The notes under the pieces were generated by a model. That model ran no database searches. It was not told the origin of the DNA and saw only the letters and a program-made list of their open reading frames with translations. Below are positions 13,026 through 23,060 of a stretch of 64,000 nt of DNA, one piece after another. A program made the translations under genes and the position numbers. How positions within the stretch are numbered: the stretch's first letter is position 1; every line of letters begins with the position of its first letter. Source of the DNA: Plecoglossus altivelis. Lineage: Eukaryota > Chordata > Actinopteri > Osmeriformes > Plecoglossidae. The DNA is taken from contig BROE01000001.1 of NCBI GenBank assembly GCA_036571765.1, positions 9,881,518-9,945,517 on the forward strand, given 5' to 3'.

Positions 13026-14640
13026 TTGTTCTGGAGGTTTTGTTAATGACAAATTATACTTTAATGTTTTGGCTTTCCTATTGCTGCCCAGTAGAGGGCA
13101 GTATACACACACATTTTGATGCGTTGTGAGGCAGGGTACCAGAACGCTACACTTTTCTCTGTACATTTCATGAGGTCAAATATCCGATAAATTATTGCAT
13201 CGCATGAATTTATATTTTAGGACAACCGATGCTAAAGTAATGCATGTCAATATAAGAGTGCACGGCAGGAATCTACTGAGCAATGCAGTAGATTTCTGTT
13301 CTGTTCTTCCGACTGAAATATTTACCTTTGAAAGTACAAATTATAGGTGCTAGTAATTATCATCCAGAAATTGATTTCGCTTTTTTATGGCATCAGTCCA
13401 TCCATAGAGCTCTGCAAAACATAATGAGATGTCTGCCGCTCATTAATTGGCAAAATTATTAGTAATTAGTTTCATTAAATGATAATTATCTCATATGTAA
13501 ATTTCAGGGTTGATGATTCCCAATGCCCATCTTACTGTAATTAGCATGTAATTTTTTGCATCATATTTAACAGAGAAAAGTAACACAGTCCAAACTGTGG
13601 GATGCAACACTGAGGGAGGGGTATGAGGTAATTAGAAATATCTTACTTTAGCATTTAAAGGTTAATTACAACATTTTTGACTGGGCCTCGTCAACAGGAG
13701 TGGTCTAGGAGGACACCCACAAACCAACAAGGAACTTTGTGTGTGTTAATCAAAGATCTGCCTTCTAATTTGCATTTCTAATTGGAATTAATAAGGGTAG
13801 CGCAATTAGTATCAGTGCTTGCCAATTAACCAAGTGGAATTTTCTGTACAACTCTTTTTCTTCCTTCTTGGGGTAAACCTGGACAGCATCGCAAGATGGC
13901 ACAGTCATGGCAGGGGTTTTGTTTGTGTACATGACGGTTGTCAAAGCCTTCAAGTAAACATGCGAAGTAACTGGTTTTTGTAACATGAAAGCAACCGGTA
14001 AACTCTAACATCCAGAGAAAGAGGTGCAGAATACGTCCACGAGCTTCCACAAGCAGGCCTTTGAAACACCTGAAGGGATTTTGAGAGACAAGAGCTGAGG
14101 TCAGAACACCTTTCCTACATCCAGCCACATCCTTGTTTTCAGCTTGGAGTATCTTCTTCTAACCACAAAAGGCTCCTCTTTCTCTCCTCCAAGTAGGCAG
14201 AATCTAGCACACGACCTTGGGACAGGCACCTGCTAATTCAGCTCAGTGGTTTTGAGGGCATCACCGCAGGCTACACACACACTGCTGGTGCTAGGAGATG
14301 ACTCCAGGCGCTCTGTCTGACAGCTAGCAATTACGCTTTCACCAGTAACTACTCTAACACTTCATTAACAATTAATTAAATCAACTCTTTGTGGAATTGT
14401 TATCTGGAGAGAATTGAGAGAGTAGTGTTTTCCATTGTCTGACAGTAAGCGTGTGCCACAGAAGTCTTGGATAGGTGAAGGATTTCCGTTACCACCTAGT
14501 AGTCATTTCAACTGCAAATAGGAATCTGAATTAATGATCTATTGCAAAGTGTTGTGTGATAAATGCCTGTCAGTAATAGCCTAGTAAGGCTTATTGGTAT
14601 ATAAACTCCACACCATTCTATATAGACAACAAAAGTTTGT
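13026..14640. other. Tail-to-tail intergenic spacer with conserved-element character
   Basis: Separates the converging KIAA1217-like and paxip1 genes. It has clusters of TAAT/ATTA homeodomain-type cores and CAATTA words around 13,390-13,570, 13,630-13,830 and 14,200-14,420 and no microsatellites. No ORF resembles a known protein. Confidence 0.5.
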
Positions 14641-15025
14641 ATTTTAATTCCAAAAGCAGTAAGGATTGCCAGAACCTTAACAGTACAATAAAAATGTTAA
14701 AACGAATCAATCAACCATAATTTAAACATTCAAATTCACAAAAATAACATCCATTTATGTATTAATTATTAACTGCTGTTACAAAAAGCTACAAAACAAC
14801 ATATCTATTCACAGGGTACAAAAGGTTTTTAATACAATAGTGTGACTATACATTGCAGCTTGTTTTAACGCGTCGTCCCTTCTTCCACATACGGGGCTTC
14901 AGTAGACGAGGAAACAAACTCCCTCCTTTTCATCCGGTCAACATCTACATCAAGTAAATTTATACGTGTGCCAGTTAAGAATAATAGCTGATTATAGGGG
15001 GACGGATCCATCAAAACAAACACCT
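14641..15025 (-). other. Probable paxip1 3' UTR
   Basis: Downstream of the paxip1 TAA on the minus strand. No AATAAA was found; ATTAAA variants occur at 14828-14833 and 14643-14648 (read as TTTAAT on the plus strand). The true end is uncertain. Confidence 0.4.
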
Positions 15026-18000
15026 TTACATTCTTAATCTCAAAGGATATGATTCATAATCCAAATTCTGGGTCAGAACTCCAGTCAGAATAAACTCTGC
15101 GTTGTGCACATCTGAAAGCCAAAAGACAGACATGGTTGGGTTGACTAGAGTGGCAAGAAACCAGAGCGCCTTCCAACGTGACGTCCGCCACCACAAACTA
15201 CAGGACGTCTACTCAATGGTTTACACCAACATGTTCCTCTCACCAATGTTCTTCAGAAAGTACTCTCGACACAGGTGGAGGTCGTTGATGCAAGAGATCA
15301 GGATTATCTCTGGAAGGTTCTGCGGAGCACAGCAGCAAACCCATGAGTTTACACATACGGGGGTACTGTGACACTGCTTTTATCTTAACGACAAGAAGCA
15401 TCAGCAGTCTGATCACAACACGTGAACCTGGTTTCTTGTTTTGCGTGGAGTTCACATGTTACATGGTTGCAGTTACCTTGTTCTGTTTGTGCTCCATGAT
15501 CTTGCGGAAGGAGGGCTGTTTGGCCAGCACCTTCCCCCCGGCGCTCTCTACGATGGCCTTCATGGTGCTGAGGCTGGGGCAGATGCCCGGGGTCATATAG
15601 AAATACTTCCCCTACAGACGGAGAGAGAGAGAGGCAGGCAGAGAGAGAGAGGGGACACAGACATTATCTATCGAGAACAAGTCTAAAGGGATCGAAACCG
15701 AACGTGTGCAAAAAAAAAGGGTGGATTAGCCCAGAGGTGAGACAGATTGCACATGTTCCACTGACCTTGAAGAGAGGTGCCTTGTGGGCCTTGTTCAGCG
15801 AATCCTCCAGGCTGAAGCTGAACAGAACCTCAGCTTCGTCGTCTCTCAGCATGAAGCCCTGCTCATCTGTGCACACAAACACACAAACAACCCTACAGTT
15901 CAATACTTGACAGTTCATTCCAAGCTGAAACACCCCCCCAAAATAAAAACAGAAATGAGTCTGTTCGTCGGGAAGATATCAGCTAATAAAAAGACCAAAA
16001 GGACCAGAGATAAATATGAACGAACCCACAAACTTCTGTGCTTTCCAGCTGTCCTCCAGCCACGCTGGGGTCACGATGTGCTTGACCATGGACATGGCCG
16101 TCAGGAACTTGACCGTGCGGGTCACCTTGCTTGCTACCAGGTGAGTGCACTTCTGGGCAGTCTCCGCCAGCTCTCCACCCAAAGCATACAACCGCTGCAC
16201 AGACAGGAGGGAGACAACAGGGAGATAGGGGGGGGGGGGACAGAGGGATGGAAGATGAGGACAAAAAAAGAGAGAAAATGGAATGAGTGGTAGGGAGATT
16301 AGCATTAGAGATTAGCAAATAGAGATTAGCATTCATGGGGTGGATGCCCTGGTCGCTAAAAGGGTCCCAGTTGAACTCAGTGGACAAGTGAGGGGAACAA
16401 GGCAGTCTCCAGGGTGGTGAGCGTGGTGTTACCTTGGTGTACTGCTGCACCTGTGCTGGCTCAAAGCCAGTGAAGAACACGTGTGGCGTGGCCTCTGGAG
16501 GGAGCTTCTTGTTGGGAGACTGGATCTCCTCAAGCCTGCAGAGGAAGGGGAGGAGTTGGGAGGAGTGAGAATGAGGAGCTGCAAGGCTTCAAAAACAACA
16601 CTAATTCAACATTCCAACGGAGGATTCAACAGTACATGCATGTCTAATACAAAATAAAAGATGTATTTAGAAAACATTCAAAGAGCGAGATGTGGCAGAG
16701 AGAGGCCCCAGAAAGAGGAGCCCCAGAGCGAGGTGCGGCAGAGAGAGGAGCCCCAGAGCGAGGTGCGGCAGAGAGAGGAGCCCCAGAGCGAGGTGCGGCA
16801 GAGAGAGGAGCCCCAGAGCGAGGTGCGTTAGATAGAGGAGCCCCAGAGCGAGGTGCGTTAGAGAGAGGAGCCCCAGAGCGAGGTGCGTTAGAGAGAGGAG
16901 CCGCAGAGCGAGGTGCAGCAGAGAGAGGCGCGGCAGAGAGAGGCGTGCGGCAGAGAGAGGCGCGGCAGAGCAGGGCTGACCTAGGTTTCTTGCTGGGCGG
17001 CTGGCTGCTGGAGTCGCTCTGTTTCTGCTTCTGCTGCAGCTGCAGACTGGTAATAGCCTCTGGAGACACCTTGACTGGAGCACGCCATGCACCTGAGTGA
17101 GGGAAGGACACGTTAACACACACACCTCCAGTGTGTAGCTGGTTACTTCTGCAGGTCGCACGCATGCACGCACACACACACACCTCCAGTGTGTAGCTGG
17201 TTACTTCTGCAGGTCCAACACACACACACACACACACACACACACTTCCAGTGTGTACCTGGTTACTTCTGCAGGTCACACGCACACACACGCACCCACA
17301 CACACTTGGGCCCATGAACACACGTGCTTGCAGCGTACCGAGGAGGTTGAGAGCCAGGTGCTGGTTAGGCACCAGTGGTTCCGGCAGGTTATAGTTGGAG
17401 TATCTGCTGTGTTGCACCTGGCGGAGGGCCTCAAAGTTACCCAGCAGGATGTCACAGAGCCACTGGGCGTTGACGCAGGGGATCCTCCACTCCTTGGCCT
17501 TCTCGTACTTCAGACCGCTGGGCCTAGGAGATGGGCCACATTGGACATCGCTCAGCGGAACCCATGTATTATGTCCAAGCATCCATCCTGTCACTCATCC
17601 ATTGGTCCTATCCAGTCACTCATCCATCTGTCTCATCCAGTCACTCATCCATCCAGTCACTCATCCATCTGTCCCATCCAGTCACTCATCCATCCCAGTC
17701 TTACTCTTTGCAGATGAGCACAGTGTTACTGCGACACAGGTAGCCAGTATATCGAGCTCCTGCCAGGTAGGCCATCAGCTTCAGGTCGTCTCTGTCCGCG
17801 TCCACAAACCCCGTCACTGAGATGATCTGAGGGGAGGAGAGAGAACATACCTGAGATGCTCCACAGACCAGGAAGCTGAAGAGGAGGAGATAGGGGGGTA
17901 GGGGGTCTTACGTGCTGGGAGCAGGGCTTGGCTCCGGGGGGGAAAGCAAAGGGTAGGTGGAGGGTGCGGTGGGGAGGAACCATCTTCTTCTTCTTCAGGA

Positions 18001-18819
18001 TGGTGTTGAGCCAGTGGGCCGTCACGCAGCGCCTCCCCTCTCTAAGGGCCTGGAGGACACAGGAAGTAGAATCTTATAGGGCCACTGCTTGTTCACAGCT
18101 AGACACACATACAGATCCTTCTCTTAAGTAGATTCAAGGGGTTTCAGTGTGGCCTTACCTGGACGTACATGCTGCTGACCTGGCTCTCACACAGCAGGTG
18201 GGTGCAGCGGTTGTTAAACGAGGAGTCCACAGTGCCCCCGTAGGCTTGGATGATCTGTCACAACGTAATGCGAGCGCAAGTTAGAACCACGGCCCTTAAA
18301 CAAGAACCCACCCAGACTCATGAGAAACACTAGAGACGTACTCTCTTCCATGTGGTGAGGAGCTGCTTGTCAGCCATCTGCTCAGGGTAGTCTGCTATGG
18401 CGAACACACAGCCCACCAAGAAGCCATCCTCAGGAACTACAGACAGAGACCTCACGTTTTAACAACCGTAAAATATCGTTCAAAATGCAACCGCTCCTCT
18501 GAACAGTGAATGAAGACTGAGAACCCCTTCCCTCCCCCCTTCCCCCTCCCCGCAAGACTCACTCTCTTGGCCTGGCTCATGACCAAACAGCTGTGTGAGC
18601 TGAGGAGGTGGGATCTGGGGCTGGAGAGATGACGCTTGCTGCTGCTGTTGCTGCTGCTGGCCAGGATGCTGCAGGGCCTGCTGCTGTTGATTCTGCAGAT
18701 GCTGCTGCTGCATGTGTTGCATGTGCTGCTGCTGCTGCTGCATGTGCTGCTGCTGCTGCATCTGCTGCTGCAGGAAATGCTGCTGCTGCAGATGCTGCTG
18801 GTGCAACTGTTGATTCTGC

Positions 18820-18851
<32 letters not shown>

Positions 18852-21800
18852 TTGGAGCTGCATCTGTAGCCTCTGTTGTTGGAGCTGCTGCTGCAAGGCG
18901 TGTTGCTGCTGCAGCAGCTGCTGCTGCTGTTGCTGCTGCATGGGAGGCCTCAGGAGCTGCTGGGGACGCAACTGCTGCTGGGAGAAGGCGTGTTGCTGCT
19001 GCTGCTGCTGCTGCTGGTTGAACATTTGCGGGTGTAACTGCTGTTGATGGGGTGGCTGCTGCTGCTGCTGCTGTTGGAGGAACTGATGGGCAGGAGCGGG
19101 TGTCTGCTGCGGGGGCATCTGGGGGAAGCCTGGCTGCGACTGCTGCTGCTGCTGCTGTTGATGGTGCAACTGCATGAGTTGCTGCTGCTGCTGGAGATGC
19201 ATCATGGGGTGTTGCTGAGGCAACTGCTGAGGTTGTTGGTGTTGCTGTGGTGGCTGTTGCTGGGCGACCTGATGCGGCTGCTGCTGTTGTTGTTGCTGTT
19301 GTTGTAGCAGCTGTTGCTGTGCGTCAGGGGTGAGCTGCTGACCGGGAAGCTTTGACTGGTTGAAGAGGAGAGGGTTGTTGTTGTTGGGGGCCGTAGCCTG
19401 GCTCTGATTGGCCTGCTGTTCCATCGTCTTGGTTGAAGCAGAGAGACTCTGTAGGATCTATGTAAGAGAAAATAAAATGCAGAGTGAATCCATTTTAACA
19501 TGGCCTTTCCATTTAACACAGTTTCCAGAGAAATACTCTCAAAATGATGTTATCATGTATATTAAACTTCAAAATACAAGCAAAGAGCAGAAACCCCCAC
19601 AACATCTCATGTATGATGTAATAAGTGTTTTGGTCTTACATGAGCAACATTGGAGGGCCGGTTGGCCTGCTGGATATCAGAGTTGTTGGTGATGTTCCGG
19701 AGTGTTCTAGCAGCCGGGCTCCACCCAGCCATGCCCTCTGACCTGTCGGAGCCCTGGGCACTGGCTGGCACCAGACCAGCTCGACCATCAGGTGTGGGCA
19801 CAGCACAACCAGGCACAGGTGGTACACTAGCACACAGGTTAATCAGGCCAGAGTCTTTCCCAGGAGGCTGGCGGCGTTTCCCGGCCGGAGGCGTGACAGC
19901 AGCACCAGGAGGCACCTCGGCCGGTGTCCAGTTCAGGTTCCTCTCCTCCTTCTCGGGCGACTCGTCCGACGAATCGTCGAACATGAGCTCGTCCCGGCGC
20001 TGAGCCTTGTGGGAAGGAGAGCGGCCCCCTTGGCCGCTGGCGGGCGACTCGTCTCGCGACGAGGCGGGGCTGGATCTCCGTGAGCGGGAACGCCGGTCGC
20101 TGTAGCTCCCATCGGAGCGCGAGCGCTGGTCGTACTCTTCCTCGCTGTAGTCCTCCTCTTCCTCGGGCTCCTGGAAGGTGAGTCGGGGGTGGTACAGCGC
20201 CTCGTCCTTCCTCGTCTTGTCATCCACAGACTCTTTGATCCACTCCGGTGTGACGATCTTGATGCCGCTGTGCTTCAAGGCACACTCGTATTTGGCCTGG
20301 AACACAGACACAGACACACAGAGGCACCAGGCACCCATTAGACATTCATACCTTAAAATAAGTCTGATGTCTTTTGGAAACCAGGACAAACATGAAGCCG
20401 GCTAACACTGAGGTTCAAAACTAGGATAAGGATGAAAACTCTGTTGCTGATGAGCACTCCTCCCTCCCTCCCCCCCTCCCTACCCCCGCTCTGTCCCCTG
20501 CAGCCAGGGTATAAACATGGCAGTGAAACCAAGGTGACCTCTTCCTGCCATAACAATCAAATGAACTGGTGACAAAGACAAGCTCATGCACAGGTCCAGA
20601 CAAGCTATCACAGACTGTTTGTGGGGACCCGACATATAAACACATAAATACAGTCAAGTCACAGTCCTCCAATGTGTTTATGTGCCATTACCCTCCATAC
20701 AAAGCGCCACCTATCATTAGTGTCAATGACGTGTAATTTTCTTTCATGTTACACTATGAATAAAGATACATACATATGTAGATATATACGTGTTATTTCT
20801 ATTGAAATAACAGTTTTACATCAGTTTCTCCACAGGAAATAGTGCTTGGTGATGAAATGCAAGACTCACCCCCTTAGGTTCACAGCAGACCAGGTGAGTG
20901 ACTTTCTTATTCAGGTTCAGCTGGCAATCACCTCCATAGAATGTTACCAAGGCCCAAAGAGTGTTGAGATCCTCTGGGAGCTAAACAGGTCAGGGGTGGG
21001 GGTGGGGGGTTGAAAGACAAAACACTCTCCGTTTGTTTTTCTAAGACAAGCACAGGTTAACGCATTATTACACAAAAAATGCACATATAAAAACAGCTAT
21101 AATAAAATGTTACAAGCATACCTTAGGGAGACACACCGTGACTCCAAAGAATATCTGTCCAGACTCTGGGGAGAACCCTGTTACTCTGTAAAGTTAGGCA
21201 TGAAGGAATCCTCTTTCCATAGGTGTGCACTAATCCAATTCAAGACACATGAGCATGTGGTAGAGTAGATGACAGCCAGAGAGAGTGAGGGGGAGGTTAT
21301 GAATTCATTCCTGACAAAAGAGTGGTTGTCGAGAGTAAGAAGAAAGACAGAAGTGTCAAATAACATGGCTGTTTGATAGCAACTGGTGTTTGTGATTTCT
21401 CTGCTTGAAGGATACGGTAGCAGATCTCCACATCTTACAGAGAGGACCACCCAGGAAGGCTTGGGGGGGAGGGGGGGGGTACAAAAAAGAAATAATAATG
21501 TTAGTCTTTCAACTTTTCATCAATAACCTCTCGCCTCACCATGAATAAGGAATAATATGATGCAATACTCGAGACGGCATGGAGGACATTGCAGTAACTG
21601 TTAGCTTTGCAAGTTGATTGGTTTCTCCCTTACTGAAACACGGCTATAAAGAGTAGAATGGACAACGAGCTACAGCTCATCCACAGCCTTACCTTAACAA
21701 CAGGCAAGTCAAAGACCTCTCTTGACTCCCCAACTTCAGGGTTGTCTCCATCCTCAGCAATGATGTGAGTTGCCAGGGCATTGTATGACACCTCCTTCCC

Positions 21801-22821
21801 CTTTCCTGCCTTTAGCAACTGTACCACCTAAAACACAGAAGAGAGCTGGAGAGGTCAATGTACTGTAACAGAAGAGATCTACTGTGGCCGCTAATATAGA
21901 TAAAGGGACTACATATCTTTGGTTGACTGCATTTCCGACACTTATCAAACGTTTATGTCAGCCAATTTTTTTTGTATAAAGAAACGACTACCGGGATCAT
22001 AGAACACTATAATACACCGTTTATAAATGTCAATCAACTAAATCCATTATAATCAGAGCATAAGAGCAGAAAACTGAGACTGCGAGTCACTATTTAGCAG
22101 GAAGACAGTTTGCAATCCGTGATTCTGTCGTACACGGGAATATATTATCTGGCACATGCGCAAAACCAAGCTCACAATGTTGCAAACTGATGTCGCCAAA
22201 AGATTAGCAATCTAGAGTTAGCTAGAAAACCATCTAGCTAGCTGATTGAAAAACGTAGAGTTGAGGGAATATTACACTGCAGTAGCAATGCATGCATTGG
22301 GATGAAGCCTTGACTCAAACGAAGACAGGTTAAAAACACATTAATTGGAATAATAACAAAATAGCTGCTCGCCAATTGCAATGTAAGATACTACTGCTGC
22401 AGTTATCACTAGCTAGCTGTCTGACTACAGTTAGCTAGCTCTGTATCTATGGGCACTGTCCTAGCTAGCTAACGTTAGCTTGGACTAGCCTGATAATGAG
22501 CACTAGCGAGCGTACCAAGCTGGCAAACTTATTAAACTGATCAGGAGTGAAAATAATCGCTTTCCATCAAACATGGTAACTTTCGTTTTGGCCTAGAAGA
22601 ATTCGATCATTTATTTTCCTAGCGTGGTATTGTGATACACTGTTTGACAGCATAGATATAGTCTTAATAACAGTCCTGCCAGCTAGCTATCTACAATGTC
22701 AATGCATCTAATGGAAGGCTAGCCTGCAAGCTAGGTTCACCTTTTGATCAATGTCCCCAACCACGTAGAATTTGACATCTTTAAAAAGCTCCTCAGGAAC
22801 CTTCGATTCTTCATCCGACAT
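15026..22821 (-). CDS. paxip1: PAX-interacting protein 1 (PTIP), complete, 19 coding exons
   Basis: BRCT-repeat nuclear protein of the KMT2C/KMT2D H3K4 methyltransferase complex and the DNA-damage response. Exons (minus strand): 22821-22741 (ATG, MSDEESKVPEELFKDVKFYV), 21827-21693, 21459-21416, 21185-21122, 20980-20870, 20296-19640, 19457-18563, 18436-18342, 18254-18159, 18049-17912, 17826-17705, 17523-17339, 17092-16981, 16535-16433, 16194-16026, 15866-15766, 15611-15477, 15319-15244, 15111-15026 (TAA). All junctions are GT..AG and in phase, giving 1134 residues (human about 1069). BRCT1-2 occupy roughly residues 10-185, an acidic Ser-rich linker with LMFDDSSDESPEKEERNLNW follows, then a Gln-rich region about 364-662, and BRCT3-6 about 663-1134 (TAHWLNTILKKKKMVPPHR; CTHLVASKVTRTVKFLTAMS). 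The C terminus reads DYESYPLRLRM instead of the usual short DYESYKF-type end. Confidence 0.95.
16711..16970. repeat. 30-bp minisatellite in paxip1 intron 13
   Basis: Seven near-identical 30-bp units (plus-strand core GAGCCCCAGAGCGAGGTGCG) run head to tail at 16711-16920, followed by degenerate GCGGCAGAGAGAG copies to about 16970. Because 30 is a multiple of three, the array is open on both strands: AERGAPERG-type peptide on plus, SAAPRSGAPL-type on minus. The minus frame is continuous with exon 13, so intron retention would add a repeat-encoded tail. The array is intronic; the family frame resumes in exon 14 at 16535. Confidence 0.9.
17115..17290. repeat. About 60-bp tandem repeat with (CA)n in paxip1 intron 12
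   Basis: Three copies of a unit with core CCAGTGTGTAGCTGGTTACT begin near 17128, 17185 and 17248, separated by CA runs of variable length. It lies between exons 12 and 13. The CA-rich parts vary and the unique core is almost unchanged, suggesting recent unequal exchange. Confidence 0.85.
17578..17700. repeat. CCAGTCACTCATCCAT tandem repeat in paxip1 intron 11
   Basis: Degenerate tandem repeat whose core is CAGTCACTCATCCATC with occasional TGTCTC/TGTCCC insertions, about six units, occupying most of the intron between 17524 and 17704. Confidence 0.8.
18600..19340 (-). repeat. CAG/CAA repeat encoding the PTIP glutamine-rich domain
   Basis: Part of paxip1 exon 7 (19457-18563). It is dominated by CAG with CAA interruptions and encodes polyglutamine runs of up to about eleven broken by H, L, M and P residues, a composition also known in mammalian PTIP. 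On the plus strand the same DNA gives poly-Leu and poly-Ala frames, which are not genes. Confidence 0.9.
20297..20869. other. paxip1 intron 5
   Basis: 573-bp intron between the second BRCT exons. It holds a C/T-rich stretch at about 20,457-20,492. No exon or known element was recognised. Confidence 0.5.
21828..22740. other. paxip1 intron 1 with AGCTAGC-rich sequence
   Basis: The first intron carries a cluster of GCTAGC/TAGCTA palindromic words (about 22,215-22,490, including CTAGCTAGCTAACGTTAGC). Such words are widespread in teleost genomes; no transposon boundary could be drawn around them. Confidence 0.5.
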
Positions 22822-22975
22822 GATTGTCCATACACAGATTGTCGACTTGTGCACAGAAATGTAGCATTAATGAAAGCCAAATTACATACAACTTGTCCCT
22901 GCTAGCTCCAGTCTAAGCTCATCTTCCATACAGTGTACAGGATACTCTAGCGCCAAATATCGATGGGCGCGCTTT
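22822..22975 (-). promoter_or_regulatory. paxip1 5' UTR and TATA-less promoter region
   Basis: Immediately upstream of the paxip1 ATG (22821). No TATA box or strong CCAAT box was seen; a short GC-richer patch lies at about 22,950-22,975 (GATGGGCGCGC). Housekeeping-type promoter by position only. Confidence 0.35.
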
Positions 22976-23060
22976 CTTCTTCTTCTATCAGTTATAATGG
23001 AAGATTGCAACCATCAAAAAGAGATGCACTACCACCACCTACGGTTCAGGAGTGTAGGGT
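22975..23060. repeat. Possible interspersed repeat fragment
   Basis: A stretch containing ATGGAAGATTGCAACCAT and GCACTACCACCACCTACGG resembles, from memory, short interspersed sequences seen often in fish genomes. No target-site duplication or second copy was seen in the window. Confidence 0.25.

Noticed and set aside
16690..17100. 136-codon AERGAPERG repeat protein on the plus strand
   Set aside because: Entirely the intronic 30-bp minisatellite; no start context and no known family.
16711..17700. Regularly spaced repeats resembling a CRISPR array
   Set aside because: Contiguous tandem repeats without unique spacers, inside introns of a eukaryotic gene.
18608..19307. Long plus-strand poly-Ala and poly-Leu frames (137, 77, 87 codons)
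   Set aside because: Antisense reading of the paxip1 CAG/CAA exon; composition-driven and without start context.
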